Below, in pieces: positions 24,399 to 32,967 of a stretch of DNA of 64,000 nucleotides. The number at the start of each line of letters is the position of its first letter. Within the stretch, counting starts at the first letter, position 1. The translations under genes and the position numbers were made by a program. The notes beneath the pieces were generated by a model. The model saw only the letters and a list, made by a program, of their open reading frames with translations, ran no database searches and was not told the origin of the DNA. Source of the stretch: Bacteroidota bacterium (GTDB lineage: Bacteria > Bacteroidota > Bacteroidia > Bacteroidales > Tenuifilaceae); assembly GCA_029560875.1 (NCBI GenBank), contig JAKQKB010000136.1, forward strand, positions 40,050-104,049, given 5' to 3'.

Positions 24399-25481
24399 AT
24401 GGAAAAGATACTCTTCATCGACCGCGATGGAACAATAATTAAGGAGCCAGCCGATTTTCAGGTTGATAGTTACAGTAAACTTGAGTTTATGCCAGGAGTA
24501 TTTACTTGGCTTGGAAAAATTTGCGAGGAACTGAACTTTAGGTTGGTTATGGTTACTAATCAGGATGGACTTGGAACCAACTCATTTCCAGAGGAATCCT
24601 TTTGGGAGCCTCAAAACCTTATAATCAAAACACTTGAGGGCGAGGGGATTATTTTCGACGAGATTCTTATAGACCGCTCGTTTGATTTCGAAAACAAACC
24701 CACACGTAAGCCTAGTATCGCAATGCTTGAGCATTACTTAAACGGCGATTTTGACATTGCAAACTCTTGGGTTATTGGCGATAGAGCCACCGATGTGCAA
24801 CTGGCTAAAAACCTTGGCTGTAAGTCGATATTCATAGGTGATAATACAAATATAGATGCAACAGCCATTGCTAAAACTTGGGAGGATATTTACCAAATCG
24901 TCAAACCTCAAAGAACCGCCAGCATTTCACGCAAAACTAACGAAACAGCGGTTAGTATCGATATCAACCTTGATGGAACGGGCAATTCAAGCATCAACTC
25001 TGGCCTAAAGTTCCTCGACCATATGCTGGAGCAACTAGCTAAACACTCAGGTATCGACCTAACTATCGATTGTAAAGGTGATTTGGAGGTTGATGAGCAC
25101 CACACAATGGAAGATATCGCCATTACAATTGGCGAGGCTCTAAAAGTGGCCAATGGCGATAAAAAAGGGATGAACCGTTATGGGTTCTGTTTGCCAATGG
25201 ATGAGAGTAACGCTTTAGTAACGCTTGATTTTAGTGGACGCCCATACCTTGTATGGAACGCAGAGTTTAAGCGTGAACGCATTGGCGATGTTCCCACGGA
25301 AATGTTCAAGCACTTTTTTCATTCGTTGGTGTACAGCGCAGGATTAACGCTACACATTGATGCAAAGGGCGAGAATGAGCACCACAAGATTGAGGCAATA
25401 TTCAAGGCTTTGGCCAAATCTATTGGAATAGCCATAATGCAATGCGGTAATCAACTGCCCTCTACAAAAGGGATATTATAA
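24399..25481 (+). CDS. hisB: bifunctional histidinol-phosphatase / imidazoleglycerol-phosphate dehydratase
   Basis: 360 residues from the ATG at 24399. The N-terminal HAD phosphatase begins LFIDRDGTI with the nucleophile Asp and shows NSWVIGDRATDV; the C-terminal IGPD domain has DEHHTMED and NEHHKIEA, the manganese-binding His pairs. It thus carries steps 7 and 9 of the pathway in one chain. An upstream in-frame start at 24366 overlaps the hisDC stop and the GTGACAA repeats and is rejected. Confidence 0.96.
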   Translation: MEKILFIDRDGTIIKEPADFQVDSYSKLEFMPGVFTWLGKICEELNFRLVMVTNQDGLGTNSFPEESFWEPQNLIIKTLEGEGIIFDEILIDRSFDFENKPTRKPSIAMLEHYLNGDFDIANSWVIGDRATDVQLAKNLGCKSIFIGDNTNIDATAIAKTWEDIYQIVKPQRTASISRKTNETAVSIDINLDGTGNSSINSGLKFLDHMLEQLAKHSGIDLTIDCKGDLEVDEHHTMEDIAITIGEALKVANGDKKGMNRYGFCLPMDESNALVTLDFSGRPYLVWNAEFKRERIGDVPTEMFKHFFHSLVYSAGLTLHIDAKGENEHHKIEAIFKALAKSIGIAIMQCGNQLPSTKGIL

Positions 25482-25509
25482 GTGATAGTTTTCTTAAGCA
25501 ATTAAACAG

Positions 25510-26097
25510 ATGAAAATAGGAATAATAAACTACGGTGCAGGAAATTTAGCCTCGGTAATAAACGCAATTGGTAAGTTGGGTTACAAAACCGAGATTATTC
25601 AGCAACCTGAACAAATAATCAATGTAGATAAAATAGTAATTCCTGGCGTTGGGCACGCTGGCAGGGCAATGTTGAATCTCAACGAATCGGGGCTTGCGAA
25701 TGCCTTAAAATCAACTCAAAAACCAACACTTGGAATCTGCCTTGGTCTGCAATTAATGGGAAAATACAGCGATGAGGGTAACACCGAATGCTTGGGAGTT
25801 ATGAATTTCGATGTAAATAAACTTGACATCAACTTAAAAATCCCACATATGGGATGGAATAGAATTGAAATTGCACCAAACCCTTTGTTTACAGGTATTC
25901 CAAATAACACTTGGGTTTACTTTGTGCACAGTTACTACGTTGGTGAGAATAAAAACAGCATTGCGAAATGCAACTACGAAACAAGTATTTGCGCAGCAGT
26001 AAACCAAGGTAATTACTGGGGAATACAGTTTCACCCCGAAAAAAGCGGTGAATACGGAATTCAAATCATCAAAAACTTTATAGAACTATGCGAGTAA
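25510..26097 (+). CDS. hisH: imidazole glycerol phosphate synthase, glutaminase subunit
   Basis: 195 residues, class I amidotransferase. NYGAGNLASV at the N-terminus, GICLGLQLMG with the nucleophile Cys, and HPEKSGEYG with the His and Glu of the triad. It frees ammonia from glutamine for HisF. The stop overlaps the hisA start by 10 bases. Confidence 0.96.
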   Translation: MKIGIINYGAGNLASVINAIGKLGYKTEIIQQPEQIINVDKIVIPGVGHAGRAMLNLNESGLANALKSTQKPTLGICLGLQLMGKYSDEGNTECLGVMNFDVNKLDINLKIPHMGWNRIEIAPNPLFTGIPNNTWVYFVHSYYVGENKNSIAKCNYETSICAAVNQGNYWGIQFHPEKSGEYGIQIIKNFIELCE

Positions 26098-26813
26098 TCC
26101 CTGCAATTGATTTAATTGATGGTAAATGCGTTAGGCTATGTCGGGGCGACTATAGCCTAACAAAAATTTACTCCGATAATCCTGTAGAACAAGCCAAAAT
26201 ATTTGAAGATGCTGGTTTTACCAACCTTCACCTGATTGATTTGGATGGTGCTAAAACTGGACAGCCCTGCAATACTGATGTACTCCGCAAAATTAGGACT
26301 TCAACAAAGTTGAGAATCGATTTTGGCGGAGGAATCAGAACATTACAATCGGCAAAGGATTCGTTAAATGCTGGTGCAAGTCAGATAAATATTGGTACTG
26401 CACTAATCACAAATCAAACTTTTGCCCAAACACTTGTTGCTGAGTTTGGATTTGAAACGATAATTGCTGCGCTCGATTGCTTTAATCTGGAGGTTAAAAC
26501 GCACGGTTGGAGCAATGGCTCATCGCTAAATATCATCGATGCGATTAAAAGTCTACAATCTAAAGGAGTATTGAATTTCGCAGTAACAGATATCAATTGC
26601 GATGGAATGCTTTCGGGGCCTGCCATATTGCTATATCAATCTATACTTCAGGAATTTCCAACAATCAATCTAATTGCTAGTGGTGGTGTAAGTTCAATGG
26701 AGGATATTGAGATGCTTAGTAAACTTAGAATTGATGGGGTGATTGTAGGCAAAGCCATTTACGAGAATAAGTTAAACCTTGAAAAACTAACCAAATGCTA
26801 TCGAAACGAATAA
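26088..26813 (+). CDS. hisA: ProFAR isomerase (phosphoribosylformimino-AICAR-P isomerase)
   Basis: 241 residues, a TIM barrel. [13 protein letters not shown] holds the first catalytic Asp; FGGGIRT and ASGGVSS are the two phosphate-binding loops and TDINCDGM carries the second catalytic region. It isomerises ProFAR to PRFAR. Its start overlaps hisH by 10 bases and its end overlaps hisF by 19 bases, which implies translational coupling through the three genes. Confidence 0.96.
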   Translation: MRVIPAIDLIDGKCVRLCRGDYSLTKIYSDNPVEQAKIFEDAGFTNLHLIDLDGAKTGQPCNTDVLRKIRTSTKLRIDFGGGIRTLQSAKDSLNAGASQINIGTALITNQTFAQTLVAEFGFETIIAALDCFNLEVKTHGWSNGSSLNIIDAIKSLQSKGVLNFAVTDINCDGMLSGPAILLYQSILQEFPTINLIASGGVSSMEDIEMLSKLRIDGVIVGKAIYENKLNLEKLTKCYRNE

Positions 26814-27550
26814 TTCCGTGCCTCGACGTTAAGAATGGACGAACAGTAAAGGGAGTCAACTTCAACAACCTTGCCGATGCTGGCGACCCTGTTGAGTTGG
26901 CCTACCGTTACTACGCTGTAGGTGCTGATGAACTTGTACTGCTGGATATTTCAGCAACACTCGAAGGTCGTGAAACATTCGCCAAAGTAGTTGAGGATGT
27001 TGCAAGGGTAATTGCAATCCCCTTTACTGTTGGCGGAGGTATAAGAACAATCAACGAAGTTGATAAATTGCTAAAAGCGGGGGCTGATAAGGTATCGCTC
27101 AACACCACTGCAATTCAGAATCCTGCGCTTATAAGTCAAATTGCAGAGATTTATGGCTCGCAATGCGTTGTGGTAGCCATTGATGCCGCACTAATAGAAG
27201 GCTGCTGGGTAGTGGTAAGTCACGCAGGGACACAAACAACAAACCTAAACCCACTAGAATGGGCTTTAAAAGCCCAAGAACTTGGTGCTGGAGAGATTCT
27301 GCTCACCTCCTACTCATCTGATGGAACACAGACTGGCTTTGCAGTAGAATTAACTGCACAACTATCGTCAAACCTCAAAATCCCTGTGATTGCATCGGGA
27401 GGCGCAGGAACCAAGAAACACTTTTTAGATGTATTCACCAACGGCAAAGCCGATGCAGCACTAGCCGCAGGGGTATTCCACTTTGGAAAAATCGAAATAG
27501 GAGAACTCAAGAGGTATTTGACGAAAAGCGGTGTAGAATGTAGAAATTAG
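26795..27550 (+). CDS. hisF: imidazole glycerol phosphate synthase, cyclase subunit
   Basis: 251 residues, a TIM barrel paralogous to His[14 protein letters not shown] contains the catalytic Asp near residue 11, VVVAIDA the second near 130, and GGGIRT and ASGGAG the phosphate loops. With HisH it makes imidazole glycerol phosphate and AICAR. The last codons merge into a TAGAATG-type repeat tract that leads to the second long hairpin repeat. Confidence 0.96.
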   Translation: MLSKRIIPCLDVKNGRTVKGVNFNNLADAGDPVELAYRYYAVGADELVLLDISATLEGRETFAKVVEDVARVIAIPFTVGGGIRTINEVDKLLKAGADKVSLNTTAIQNPALISQIAEIYGSQCVVVAIDAALIEGCWVVVSHAGTQTTNLNPLEWALKAQELGAGEILLTSYSSDGTQTGFAVELTAQLSSNLKIPVIASGGAGTKKHFLDVFTNGKADAALAAGVFHFGKIEIGELKRYLTKSGVECRN

Positions 27551-27585
27551 AATGTAAAATTTAGAATGATTAACGCAGAATTATA

Positions 27586-27726
27586 AGCCCCAAAGGGGCG
27601 CTAGCAATAGCCCCGAGTTTTAACTCGGGGTAAAATGCGAAGCATCAAGTAGCGATGCAAGTAACGGCAATTATTTGAAATGATAGTGACTATATGCATC
27701 GCAACGGATTGATTTTGGTATGAAAC
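27586..27726 (+). repeat. 141-bp multi-hairpin repeat, copy B (inside his operon)
   Basis: Same length and order of hairpins as the copy at 21826: GCCCC-AAA-GGGGC, CCCCGAGTT-TT-AACTCGGGG (27611-27630), ATGC-GAA-GCAT, and GCGATGCA with TGCATCGC. The variable part lies between the last two arms, and the conserved 3' end GGATTGATTTTGGTATGAAACA returns. It lies between hisF and hisIE. Confidence 0.9.
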
Positions 27727-27769
27727 AAAACTTGAAATAAACACATAACTTTTTAAACAACAAACAAAT

Positions 27770-28429
27770 ATGACAACCTTAGACTTTGAAAAACTGAACG
27801 GATTAATCCCTGCCATTATGCAGGATGCATCCACCAACCGAGTTCTTATGCTGGGATTTATGAATCGCGAAGCACTCGAAAAAACAAGAAAAACAGGCTT
27901 TGCTACATTTTACAGTCGCACACGACGTCAAATTTGGACCAAAGGCGAAACATCAGGAAATTACCTCAAGGTAATAGATATCAAACCCGATTGCGACGGT
28001 GATACATTACTGGTAAAAGTTAGCCCCCAAGGGCCAGTGTGCCACACAGGTAACGATACCTGCTTTGAGGAGGCAAACACAATCAACATCCAATTCCTGG
28101 AGCAACTGGAACAACTAATCAAGGAGCGCAAAAACGCATCGCCAAACGAAAGCTACACAGCCAAACTCTTGGCCGATGGACCAAAACGCATTGCCAAGAA
28201 ACTTGGAGAAGAAGCCGTAGAACTTGCCCTAGAAGCCGAAAATGGAACAAAAGACCGCTTCCTCGACGAAGCCTCAGACCTTATGTATCACCTTATAGTT
28301 TTGCTTACAGCAAAGGAATTTTCGTTAACCGATGTTGCCGAAAGGTTAAAGGAGCGTCACACCCATAGTAAAGCAAGCAAAGCAGAAGTAGATGATTTTC
28401 AGCGAGGTGAGAAGCAGTGGGGTAAATAA
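27770..28429 (+). CDS. hisIE: bifunctional phosphoribosyl-AMP cyclohydrolase / phosphoribosyl-ATP pyrophosphatase
   Basis: 219 residues. The HisI part has MLGFMNREAL, SRTRRQIWTKGETSGN and CDGDTLL with C-bearing PVCHTGNDTCF, the zinc ligands; from about residue 130 the HisE part has YTAKLLADGPKRIAKKLGEEAVE, DEASDLMYHLIVLL. It does steps 2 and 3 of the pathway. It is the last his gene, separated from hisF by 219 bases that hold the second repeat copy; no promoter is evident between, so operon membership is likely. Confidence 0.96.
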   Translation: MTTLDFEKLNGLIPAIMQDASTNRVLMLGFMNREALEKTRKTGFATFYSRTRRQIWTKGETSGNYLKVIDIKPDCDGDTLLVKVSPQGPVCHTGNDTCFEEANTINIQFLEQLEQLIKERKNASPNESYTAKLLADGPKRIAKKLGEEAVELALEAENGTKDRFLDEASDLMYHLIVLLTAKEFSLTDVAERLKERHTHSKASKAEVDDFQRGEKQWGK

Positions 28430-28496
28430 TTTTGAGATTTTTAAATAAAAAATCATCAAACCTTTAAAATTGCTTTTTATTTTTGATGAATATTTA

Positions 28497-28504
28497 TACT
28501 TTTG
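28497..28504 (+). promoter_or_regulatory. -7 promoter box of tRNA-Arg
   Basis: TACTTTTG, a consensus TAnnTTTG box, 19 bases before the tRNA. No -33 element at the usual spacing is clear. Confidence 0.55.
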
Positions 28505-28523
28505 CGCCTCAAAGTTATTGGCC

Positions 28524-28597
28524 GGTTCCGTAGCTCAGTTGGATAGAGCAACAGCCTTCTAAGCTGTGGGTCCCGCGTTCGAATCGCGGCGGAATCA
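28524..28597 (+). tRNA. tRNA-Arg (TCT)
   Basis: Complete cloverleaf. The acceptor stem pairs GGTTCCG with CGGAATC (one G-U), the anticodon loop is CTTCTAA (UCU, Arg) and the T loop is TTCGAAT. CCA is not encoded. Confidence 0.97.
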
Positions 28598-28620
28598 CTA
28601 AAAAAACTAAACTATTACCG

Positions 28621-28656
28621 AATGGCTTTCCAAAATTGGAGAGCCATTTTCTTTTT
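28621..28656 (+). terminator. terminator after tRNA-Arg
   Basis: AATGGCT-TTCC pairs with GGA-GAGCCATT, followed by TTTTCTTTTT. It ends the tRNA transcript 24 bases after the tRNA. Confidence 0.75.
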
Positions 28657-28716
28657 CCAATAAACATAGCCATAATCATAAGCAGGAAAACGCGGAGGAT
28701 TATGTGGAAGCGAACT

Positions 28717-28732
28717 AATCGCGGCGGAATCA
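28717..28732 (+). repeat. direct repeat of the tRNA-Arg 3' end
   Basis: AATCGCGGCGGAATCA is an exact 16-base copy of 28582-28597, the T-stem and acceptor end of tRNA-Arg, and lies 135 bases downstream. Such copies form when an element integrates at a tRNA or when a tandem tRNA copy decays. Confidence 0.75.
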
Positions 28733-28743
28733 ACAAGAAAATC

Positions 28744-28776
28744 AAAGGTCACTTTTTAAAAGTGACCTTTTTGCTT
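28744..28776 (+). terminator. second hairpin terminator after the tRNA-Arg remnant
   Basis: AAAGGTCACTTT pairs with AAAGTGACCTTT as a stem of about 12 bp, followed by TTGCTTTT. It lies just after the duplicated tRNA end, as if it once terminated a second tRNA transcript. Confidence 0.65.
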
Positions 28777-28850
28777 TTAACACAGTTTAGACCTAACAAT
28801 TGAACATCCAATCTCATATTGCGTTATATTTCGACAAAATTTAATTTCAA

Positions 28851-29996
28851 ATGAAGATTCCACAAATAATTATATTCTTATCGGTTGTTCTATCGGTCTA
28901 CTTTTTGGTAAATACCTTTATCTACGTTCAAACCAAACCTATTTTCTCCGTTTCAAGTATTGGAATTTGGCTTAAGGTGATATTCTGGCTGCTAGTCCTC
29001 TCCTATCCTATTGGCCGAACACTGGAGGGCTTTGCAAGCGGTGCTGCATCGTCGTTTTTAATTAAGATGGGCTCAATTTGGCTTGGCGCAATGCTATATC
29101 TTTTCCTAGCATTTCTTTTGCTCCTTATTATTAGGTTTACCAATAGCCTTTTCAACATTACCGATTATCTCGATTTTAAGAATCACCTAAACTATAAGCA
29201 AACTGCCGCTATTGGCGTATATGCTATTACCGTTTTAGTACTAATTGTTGGTCATATCAACGCAATTAGCCCAAAGGTAAGCAGGGTAACCATAAATACC
29301 GATAAAAATATAGGTAGTTCTAGTTTAAGAATTGTGGCTGTTTCCGATATACATTTGGGTACAATAATTGGGAAAAACCAACTCAACAAGTTAGTAACCC
29401 TTATCAACGAGCAAAAGCCCGATGTTGTTCTATTGGCTGGCGATATTTTCGATGAGGATATTGCGCCGGTGGTTAATGGCGGAATGGGTATACTTTTCGA
29501 GCAAATAAAATCGAAGTATGGTACCTACGCAGTAACCGGAAACCACGAGTATTTTGGAAAATTCGAGGCTAAAATCGATTACCTTAAACAGCACAAGGTG
29601 AACGTTCTTAGGGACTCTTCCGTTCTTGTCGATAATTTTTACGTGATAGGTCGTGAGGATAGGCAAAGTAACTATGCATTGAGTAGAACCCGAAAAACCA
29701 TTGAAGAATTGGTAGATAGTCTCGATAAATCAAAATTGATGATTCTTTTAGACCATCAACCCTACAACTTAAATGAAGCGCAGGCAAGCGGAATCGATTT
29801 ACAGCTATCGGGACATACGCATCACGGACAGATGTGGCCATTCAATTACGCTACACAAGGGATATTTGAGGTGAGTAGAGGGTATCATATTAAAGGTAAT
29901 ACTCATTACTACGTATCAACAGGCTTTGGAACTTGGGGACCAAGAGTTAGAATAGGGAATAGACCTGAGATTGTGGTGATTGATGTGAAGCAATAA
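28851..29996 (+). CDS. membrane-bound metallophosphoesterase (YkuE/YaeI type)
   Basis: 381 residues. Four or so hydrophobic segments fill the first 145 residues, then a calcineurin-like phosphoesterase domain: VSDIHLG, LLAGDIFDED, VTGNHEY, DHQP and SGHTHHGQMWP, all metal ligands present. Related enzymes are linked to lipid A or phospholipid head-group chemistry and some lack a known substrate. Size and topology are usual for Bacteroidota homologues. It is a single gene flanked by a hairpin and a repeat-rich gap. Confidence 0.88.
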   Translation: MKIPQIIIFLSVVLSVYFLVNTFIYVQTKPIFSVSSIGIWLKVIFWLLVLSYPIGRTLEGFASGAASSFLIKMGSIWLGAMLYLFLAFLLLLIIRFTNSLFNITDYLDFKNHLNYKQTAAIGVYAITVLVLIVGHINAISPKVSRVTINTDKNIGSSSLRIVAVSDIHLGTIIGKNQLNKLVTLINEQKPDVVLLAGDIFDEDIAPVVNGGMGILFEQIKSKYGTYAVTGNHEYFGKFEAKIDYLKQHKVNVLRDSSVLVDNFYVIGREDRQSNYALSRTRKTIEELVDSLDKSKLMILLDHQPYNLNEAQASGIDLQLSGHTHHGQMWPFNYATQGIFEVSRGYHIKGNTHYYVSTGFGTWGPRVRIGNRPEIVVIDVKQ

Positions 29997-30004
29997 AATT
30001 TGAC

Positions 30005-30149
30005 AATGAGGAAATTAGATAACAAGAAATTGAGTTAATAAGTTAATGAGAGATTAAGGAAATACGATGATTTACCAAATTACTTAATTACTCAATTACT
30101 CAATATCTTAATAACTTAATATCTTAATAACCCAACTACCCAATTCCCC
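30005..30149. repeat. degenerate octanucleotide repeat and inverted arm
   Basis: From 30078 to 30149 nine 8-base units follow each other (AATTACTT, AATTACTC, AATTACTC, AATATCTT, AATAACTT, AATATCTT, AATAACCC, AACTACCC, AATTCCCC). The preceding stretch 30005-30060 carries units of opposite orientation such as GAGTTAATAAGTTAATGAG, so the two halves can pair imperfectly. No gene lies in the 270-base gap. Confidence 0.7.
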
Positions 30150-30242
30150 TATCAACCAACACTGTTAATAACTTATATCAATAATTATCAACACATTACA
30201 TCTTAAGCATCAAAATTAATTATTATCGTAAAGGTTAATGAT

Positions 30243-30250
30243 TATTTTTG
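30243..30250 (+). promoter_or_regulatory. -7 promoter box of dnaX
   Basis: TATTTTTG matches TAnnTTTG and lies 19 bases before the dnaX ATG. A -33 element is not clear. Confidence 0.5.
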
Positions 30251-30269
30251 TGATTGTAAAAGTTGATTA

Positions 30270-32018
30270 ATGGAGAATTTTATTGTATCGGCTCGGAAAT
30301 ACCGCCCGGCAACGTTCAAAAGCGTTGTGGGTCAATCTACTTTAACCACTACACTTAAGAATGCCATTCAGCGTAAGCAGTTGGCGCAAGCCTACCTATT
30401 CTGTGGGCCTCGTGGAGTTGGTAAAACAACCTGTGCGCGTATTTTTGCCAAAACAATAAACTGCCAGAATCTAACATCGGAGCTGGAAGCTTGCAACGAG
30501 TGCGAGAGCTGCGTATCGTTCAACACCAACCGTTCATACAATATCCACGAGCTCGATGCTGCATCGAATAACTCTGTAGAGGGAATTCGTAAGTTGATAG
30601 AGCAGGTTCGCATCCCCCCGCAAATTGGAAAGTACAGCGTGTATATCATCGATGAGGTTCACATGTTGTCGCAGAGCGCTTTCAACGCTTTCCTAAAAAC
30701 TTTGGAAGAGCCACCTGCACACGCCATTTTTATAATGGCTACAACCGAGAAACACAAGATTCTTCCTACAATTCTTTCGCGTTGCCAGATATTCGACTTT
30801 AACCGTATTAAGGTTGAGGATACTGTTAAGTACCTTGAATACATAGCACAAACCGAAAAGGTTGACTACGAGGTGGAAGCACTCAATGTTATCGCCCAAA
30901 AAGCCGATGGTGCGATGCGCGATGCTCTTTCAATTTTCGACCAAGTAGTTAGTTTCAGCGATAATCATATCACCTACAATAAGGTAATTGAAAACCTAAA
31001 CGTGCTCGATTACCAGTACTACTTTAAGTTAACTGAGAATTTCCTAAAAGGCGAGATGGCCGATTCGTTAAGAATACTTGACGAATTGCTATCTAAAGGA
31101 TTCGATGCGCAGCAATTCGTAACTGGGTTAAGCCTACATATACGTAATATTCTTGTTTGCAAAGACCCACAAACCATTCAACTGCTTGAGGTTGGTGCTG
31201 CAATTGCTGAAAAGTATAAACAAATGGCCGCACAGTGCCCTCCCGATTTTCTGGTTGGTGCACTACAACTCTCCAACGTGTTCGATGTAAGTTTTAGGCA
31301 GAGTCCAAACCAACGCCTACACGTTGAACTGTTGCTGATCAGACTTTGCGGTTTGAATCAGGAAAAAAAAAAATCTGACGGCCTAGATTTCATTTCCGAC
31401 AATCCTTACGAGGTTTTCTCTGCACCAAAAGTGCAGCCTAACGCCACACCAACCGCTGCTCAGGTGGTGCAAAAAATGCAAGTGCAATCACCTGCAACTG
31501 AGCAGCCCGCAGCAACCCGTAAACCGATGCCCAAAACAACATCGCTAAAGGGTATTATGAGTGGTAACTATCAGGCTCCTCAAAAGGAAGCAGATAAGGT
31601 TACTGAAGCATCACCCACAAAAACTGAGCATACATCCATTACAGAGAATATACCATTCACTCAGTACGATTTAGTTGATGTTTGGAATAGCTATGCCGAG
31701 ACTATTAAAACCGAAAAGCCTGGTCAATTCAGCCTGATGCAAAACTATTCTCCATTACTGCTTGAAAACAATAGGGTTTTGGTAAAGTTTGAAGGTCAAA
31801 TTCAGATAGAACTTTTTCAGGAGATAAAATTGGATTTGCTGGTTCATCTTAAAAGGAATTTAAGAAACCTAGCAATTGAAATTGTTGAGGAAATTGAAGT
31901 TACAGAAGGCCCTCAAAAAAACAGGTTATTCACGGCCGACGATAAACTTAAATTTCTAATAGAGCAAAACCCCGCCCTACTTAGGATGAAACAGCAATTA
32001 AATCTGGATTTTAGTTAG
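30270..32018 (+). CDS. dnaX: DNA polymerase III subunits gamma and tau
   Basis: 582 residues. Clamp-loader AAA+ core: GPRGVGKT Walker A at 46-53, four zinc Cys at 65, 75, 78 and 81, DEVHML Walker B, and the SRC (sensor/arginine finger) motif in LSRCQIFDF. Domain III follows to about 368; then a low-complexity linker rich in Pro, Ala, Gln and a C-terminal tau part. At the domain III/linker border an A11 run (31363-31373) encodes E-K-K-K; a slip of one base either way meets a stop within one to three codons. This would yield a gamma-like product of about 369-372 residues beside full-length tau. Confidence 0.96.
   Translation: MENFIVSARKYRPATFKSVVGQSTLTTTLKNAIQRKQLAQAYLFCGPRGVGKTTCARIFAKTINCQNLTSELEACNECESCVSFNTNRSYNIHELDAASNNSVEGIRKLIEQVRIPPQIGKYSVYIIDEVHMLSQSAFNAFLKTLEEPPAHAIFIMATTEKHKILPTILSRCQIFDFNRIKVEDTVKYLEYIAQTEKVDYEVEALNVIAQKADGAMRDALSIFDQVVSFSDNHITYNKVIENLNVLDYQYYFKLTENFLKGEMADSLRILDELLSKGFDAQQFVTGLSLHIRNILVCKDPQTIQLLEVGAAIAEKYKQMAAQCPPDFLVGALQLSNVFDVSFRQSPNQRLHVELLLIRLCGLNQEKKKSDGLDFISDNPYEVFSAPKVQPNATPTAAQVVQKMQVQSPATEQPAATRKPMPKTTSLKGIMSGNYQAPQKEADKVTEASPTKTEHTSITENIPFTQYDLVDVWNSYAETIKTEKPGQFSLMQNYSPLLLENNRVLVKFEGQIQIELFQEIKLDLLVHLKRNLRNLAIEIVEEIEVTEGPQKNRLFTADDKLKFLIEQNPALLRMKQQLNLDFS
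31363..31373 (+). promoter_or_regulatory. A11 slippage site in dnaX
   Basis: Eleven A in a row. In the -1 frame the next codons are ATC TGA (stop at 31376); in the +1 frame CTG ACG GCC TAG (stop at 31384). Known dnaX genes use A-rich slippery runs to make the short gamma subunit. Confidence 0.7.
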
Positions 32019-32122
32019 TTTATCTCCTCCTTCGATTTCCTTCGTGATTTCCTTTGAGCGCCTTTGTGGTTAAATTCATATTTAACTCTTACTTTTTATT
32101 TCCTAAACAAAACCAACCTCTT

Positions 32123-32153
32123 TTTGTTAATACAATAACATTAACTAAATTTG
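32123..32153 (+). promoter_or_regulatory. ferritin promoter
   Basis: TTTG at 32123-32126, 19-base spacer, TAAATTTG at 32146-32153: full consensus. The ATG is 40 bases downstream. I see no clear iron- or peroxide-regulator site. Confidence 0.8.
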
Positions 32154-32193
32154 TAACAGTTCAAATAATTTGAAAAACTAAAACTATATAGAT

Positions 32194-32706
32194 ATGAATA
32201 AAAAAGTAGAAAAAGCTATTAATGAGCAAATTAATGCTGAATTATGGTCAGCTTATCTTTACCTTTCTATGTCGGCACACTTTGCAAACGAAGGTTTGAA
32301 TGGTTTTGCAAACTGGTTCCGTATTCAGTGGCAAGAGGAAACAACCCACGCCATGAAATTCTTCGATTACCTGATTGCACGTGGTGGCAAACCTGAACTT
32401 AAGCCTATTAAGGCTGTAGATACCAAATGGAACAGTCCATTGCATGCCTTTGAGGAGACCTTAAAACACGAGAAAGTTGTTACATCGCTTATCAATAACA
32501 TAATGGATGTTGCCATTGAGGAGAAAGACCACGCAACAAAAGGATTCCTACAATGGTTTGTAGATGAACAAGTTGAGGAGGAAGCAAATGCTCAAGAATT
32601 AATTGATACCTTAAAGTTAATTAAGGGCGAAGGAAACGGATTATTTATGATTGACCGCGAGTTAAAACAACGCACCTTTGTTGACGAAACTGCTGGCGCA
32701 GAGTAA
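32194..32706 (+). CDS. ftnA: non-heme ferritin
   Basis: 170 residues, a four-helix bundle. Ferroxidase ligands are visible as E in INAELWSAYLYL, E-E-x-x-H in WQEETTHAMKF and E in ALHAFEETLKHEK, with the later QWFVDEQVEEE glutamates. It oxidises and stores iron in a 24-subunit shell, protecting against oxygen radicals. It has its own promoter and terminator, so is a single-gene unit. Confidence 0.95.
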   Translation: MNKKVEKAINEQINAELWSAYLYLSMSAHFANEGLNGFANWFRIQWQEETTHAMKFFDYLIARGGKPELKPIKAVDTKWNSPLHAFEETLKHEKVVTSLINNIMDVAIEEKDHATKGFLQWFVDEQVEEEANAQELIDTLKLIKGEGNGLFMIDRELKQRTFVDETAGAE

Positions 32707-32727
32707 TTCTTTAGTTATAAAATATTT

Positions 32728-32753
32728 AAGGGAGCTTTCGCTCCCTTTTTTTA
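32728..32753 (+). terminator. ferritin terminator
   Basis: AAGGGAGC, loop TTTC, GCTCCCTT, then a run of T to 32753. It also overlaps the last bases of the convergent HTH gene. Confidence 0.88.
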
Positions 32754-32963
32754 TTCCTCTGAATCGCGGTATTCAAGGATATCTCCTGGCTGACAGTCAA
32801 GAACTTTGCAAATTGAATCAAGTGTTGATAAGCGTATTGCCTTTGCTTTGCCCTGTTTTAGAATAGATAAGTTTGATAAAGTAATACCAACTCTCTCGGA
32901 AAGCTCATTTAACTTCATCTTTCGCTTTGCCAGCATTACATCGAGGTTAACTATTATTGCCAT
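32751..32963 (-). CDS. small Cro/CI-type HTH regulator (YozG-like)
   Basis: 70 residues. NLDVMLAKRKMKLNELSERVGITLSNLSILKQGKA is a helix-turn-helix in which LNELSERVGIT and LSNLSILKQG are the two helices; the C-terminal CKVLDCQPGDILEY is typical of this mini-regulator class. It lies directly after a DUF2975 membrane protein gene, its usual partner. The ATG at 32963 is preferred over 32975, which overlaps the upstream gene. Confidence 0.88.
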   Translation of the reverse strand: MAIIVNLDVMLAKRKMKLNELSERVGITLSNLSILKQGKAKAIRLSTLDSICKVLDCQPGDILEYRDSEE

Positions 32964-32967
32964 TACA

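Noticed and set aside
28515..28745. Minus-strand open frame over tRNA-Arg
   Set aside because: It only reads the tRNA and its duplicated end in reverse and has no protein-like features.
31363..31373. A11 run as a frameshift mutation inactivating dnaX
   Set aside because: The genomic frame is open through the whole gene; the run is more likely a slippage site.
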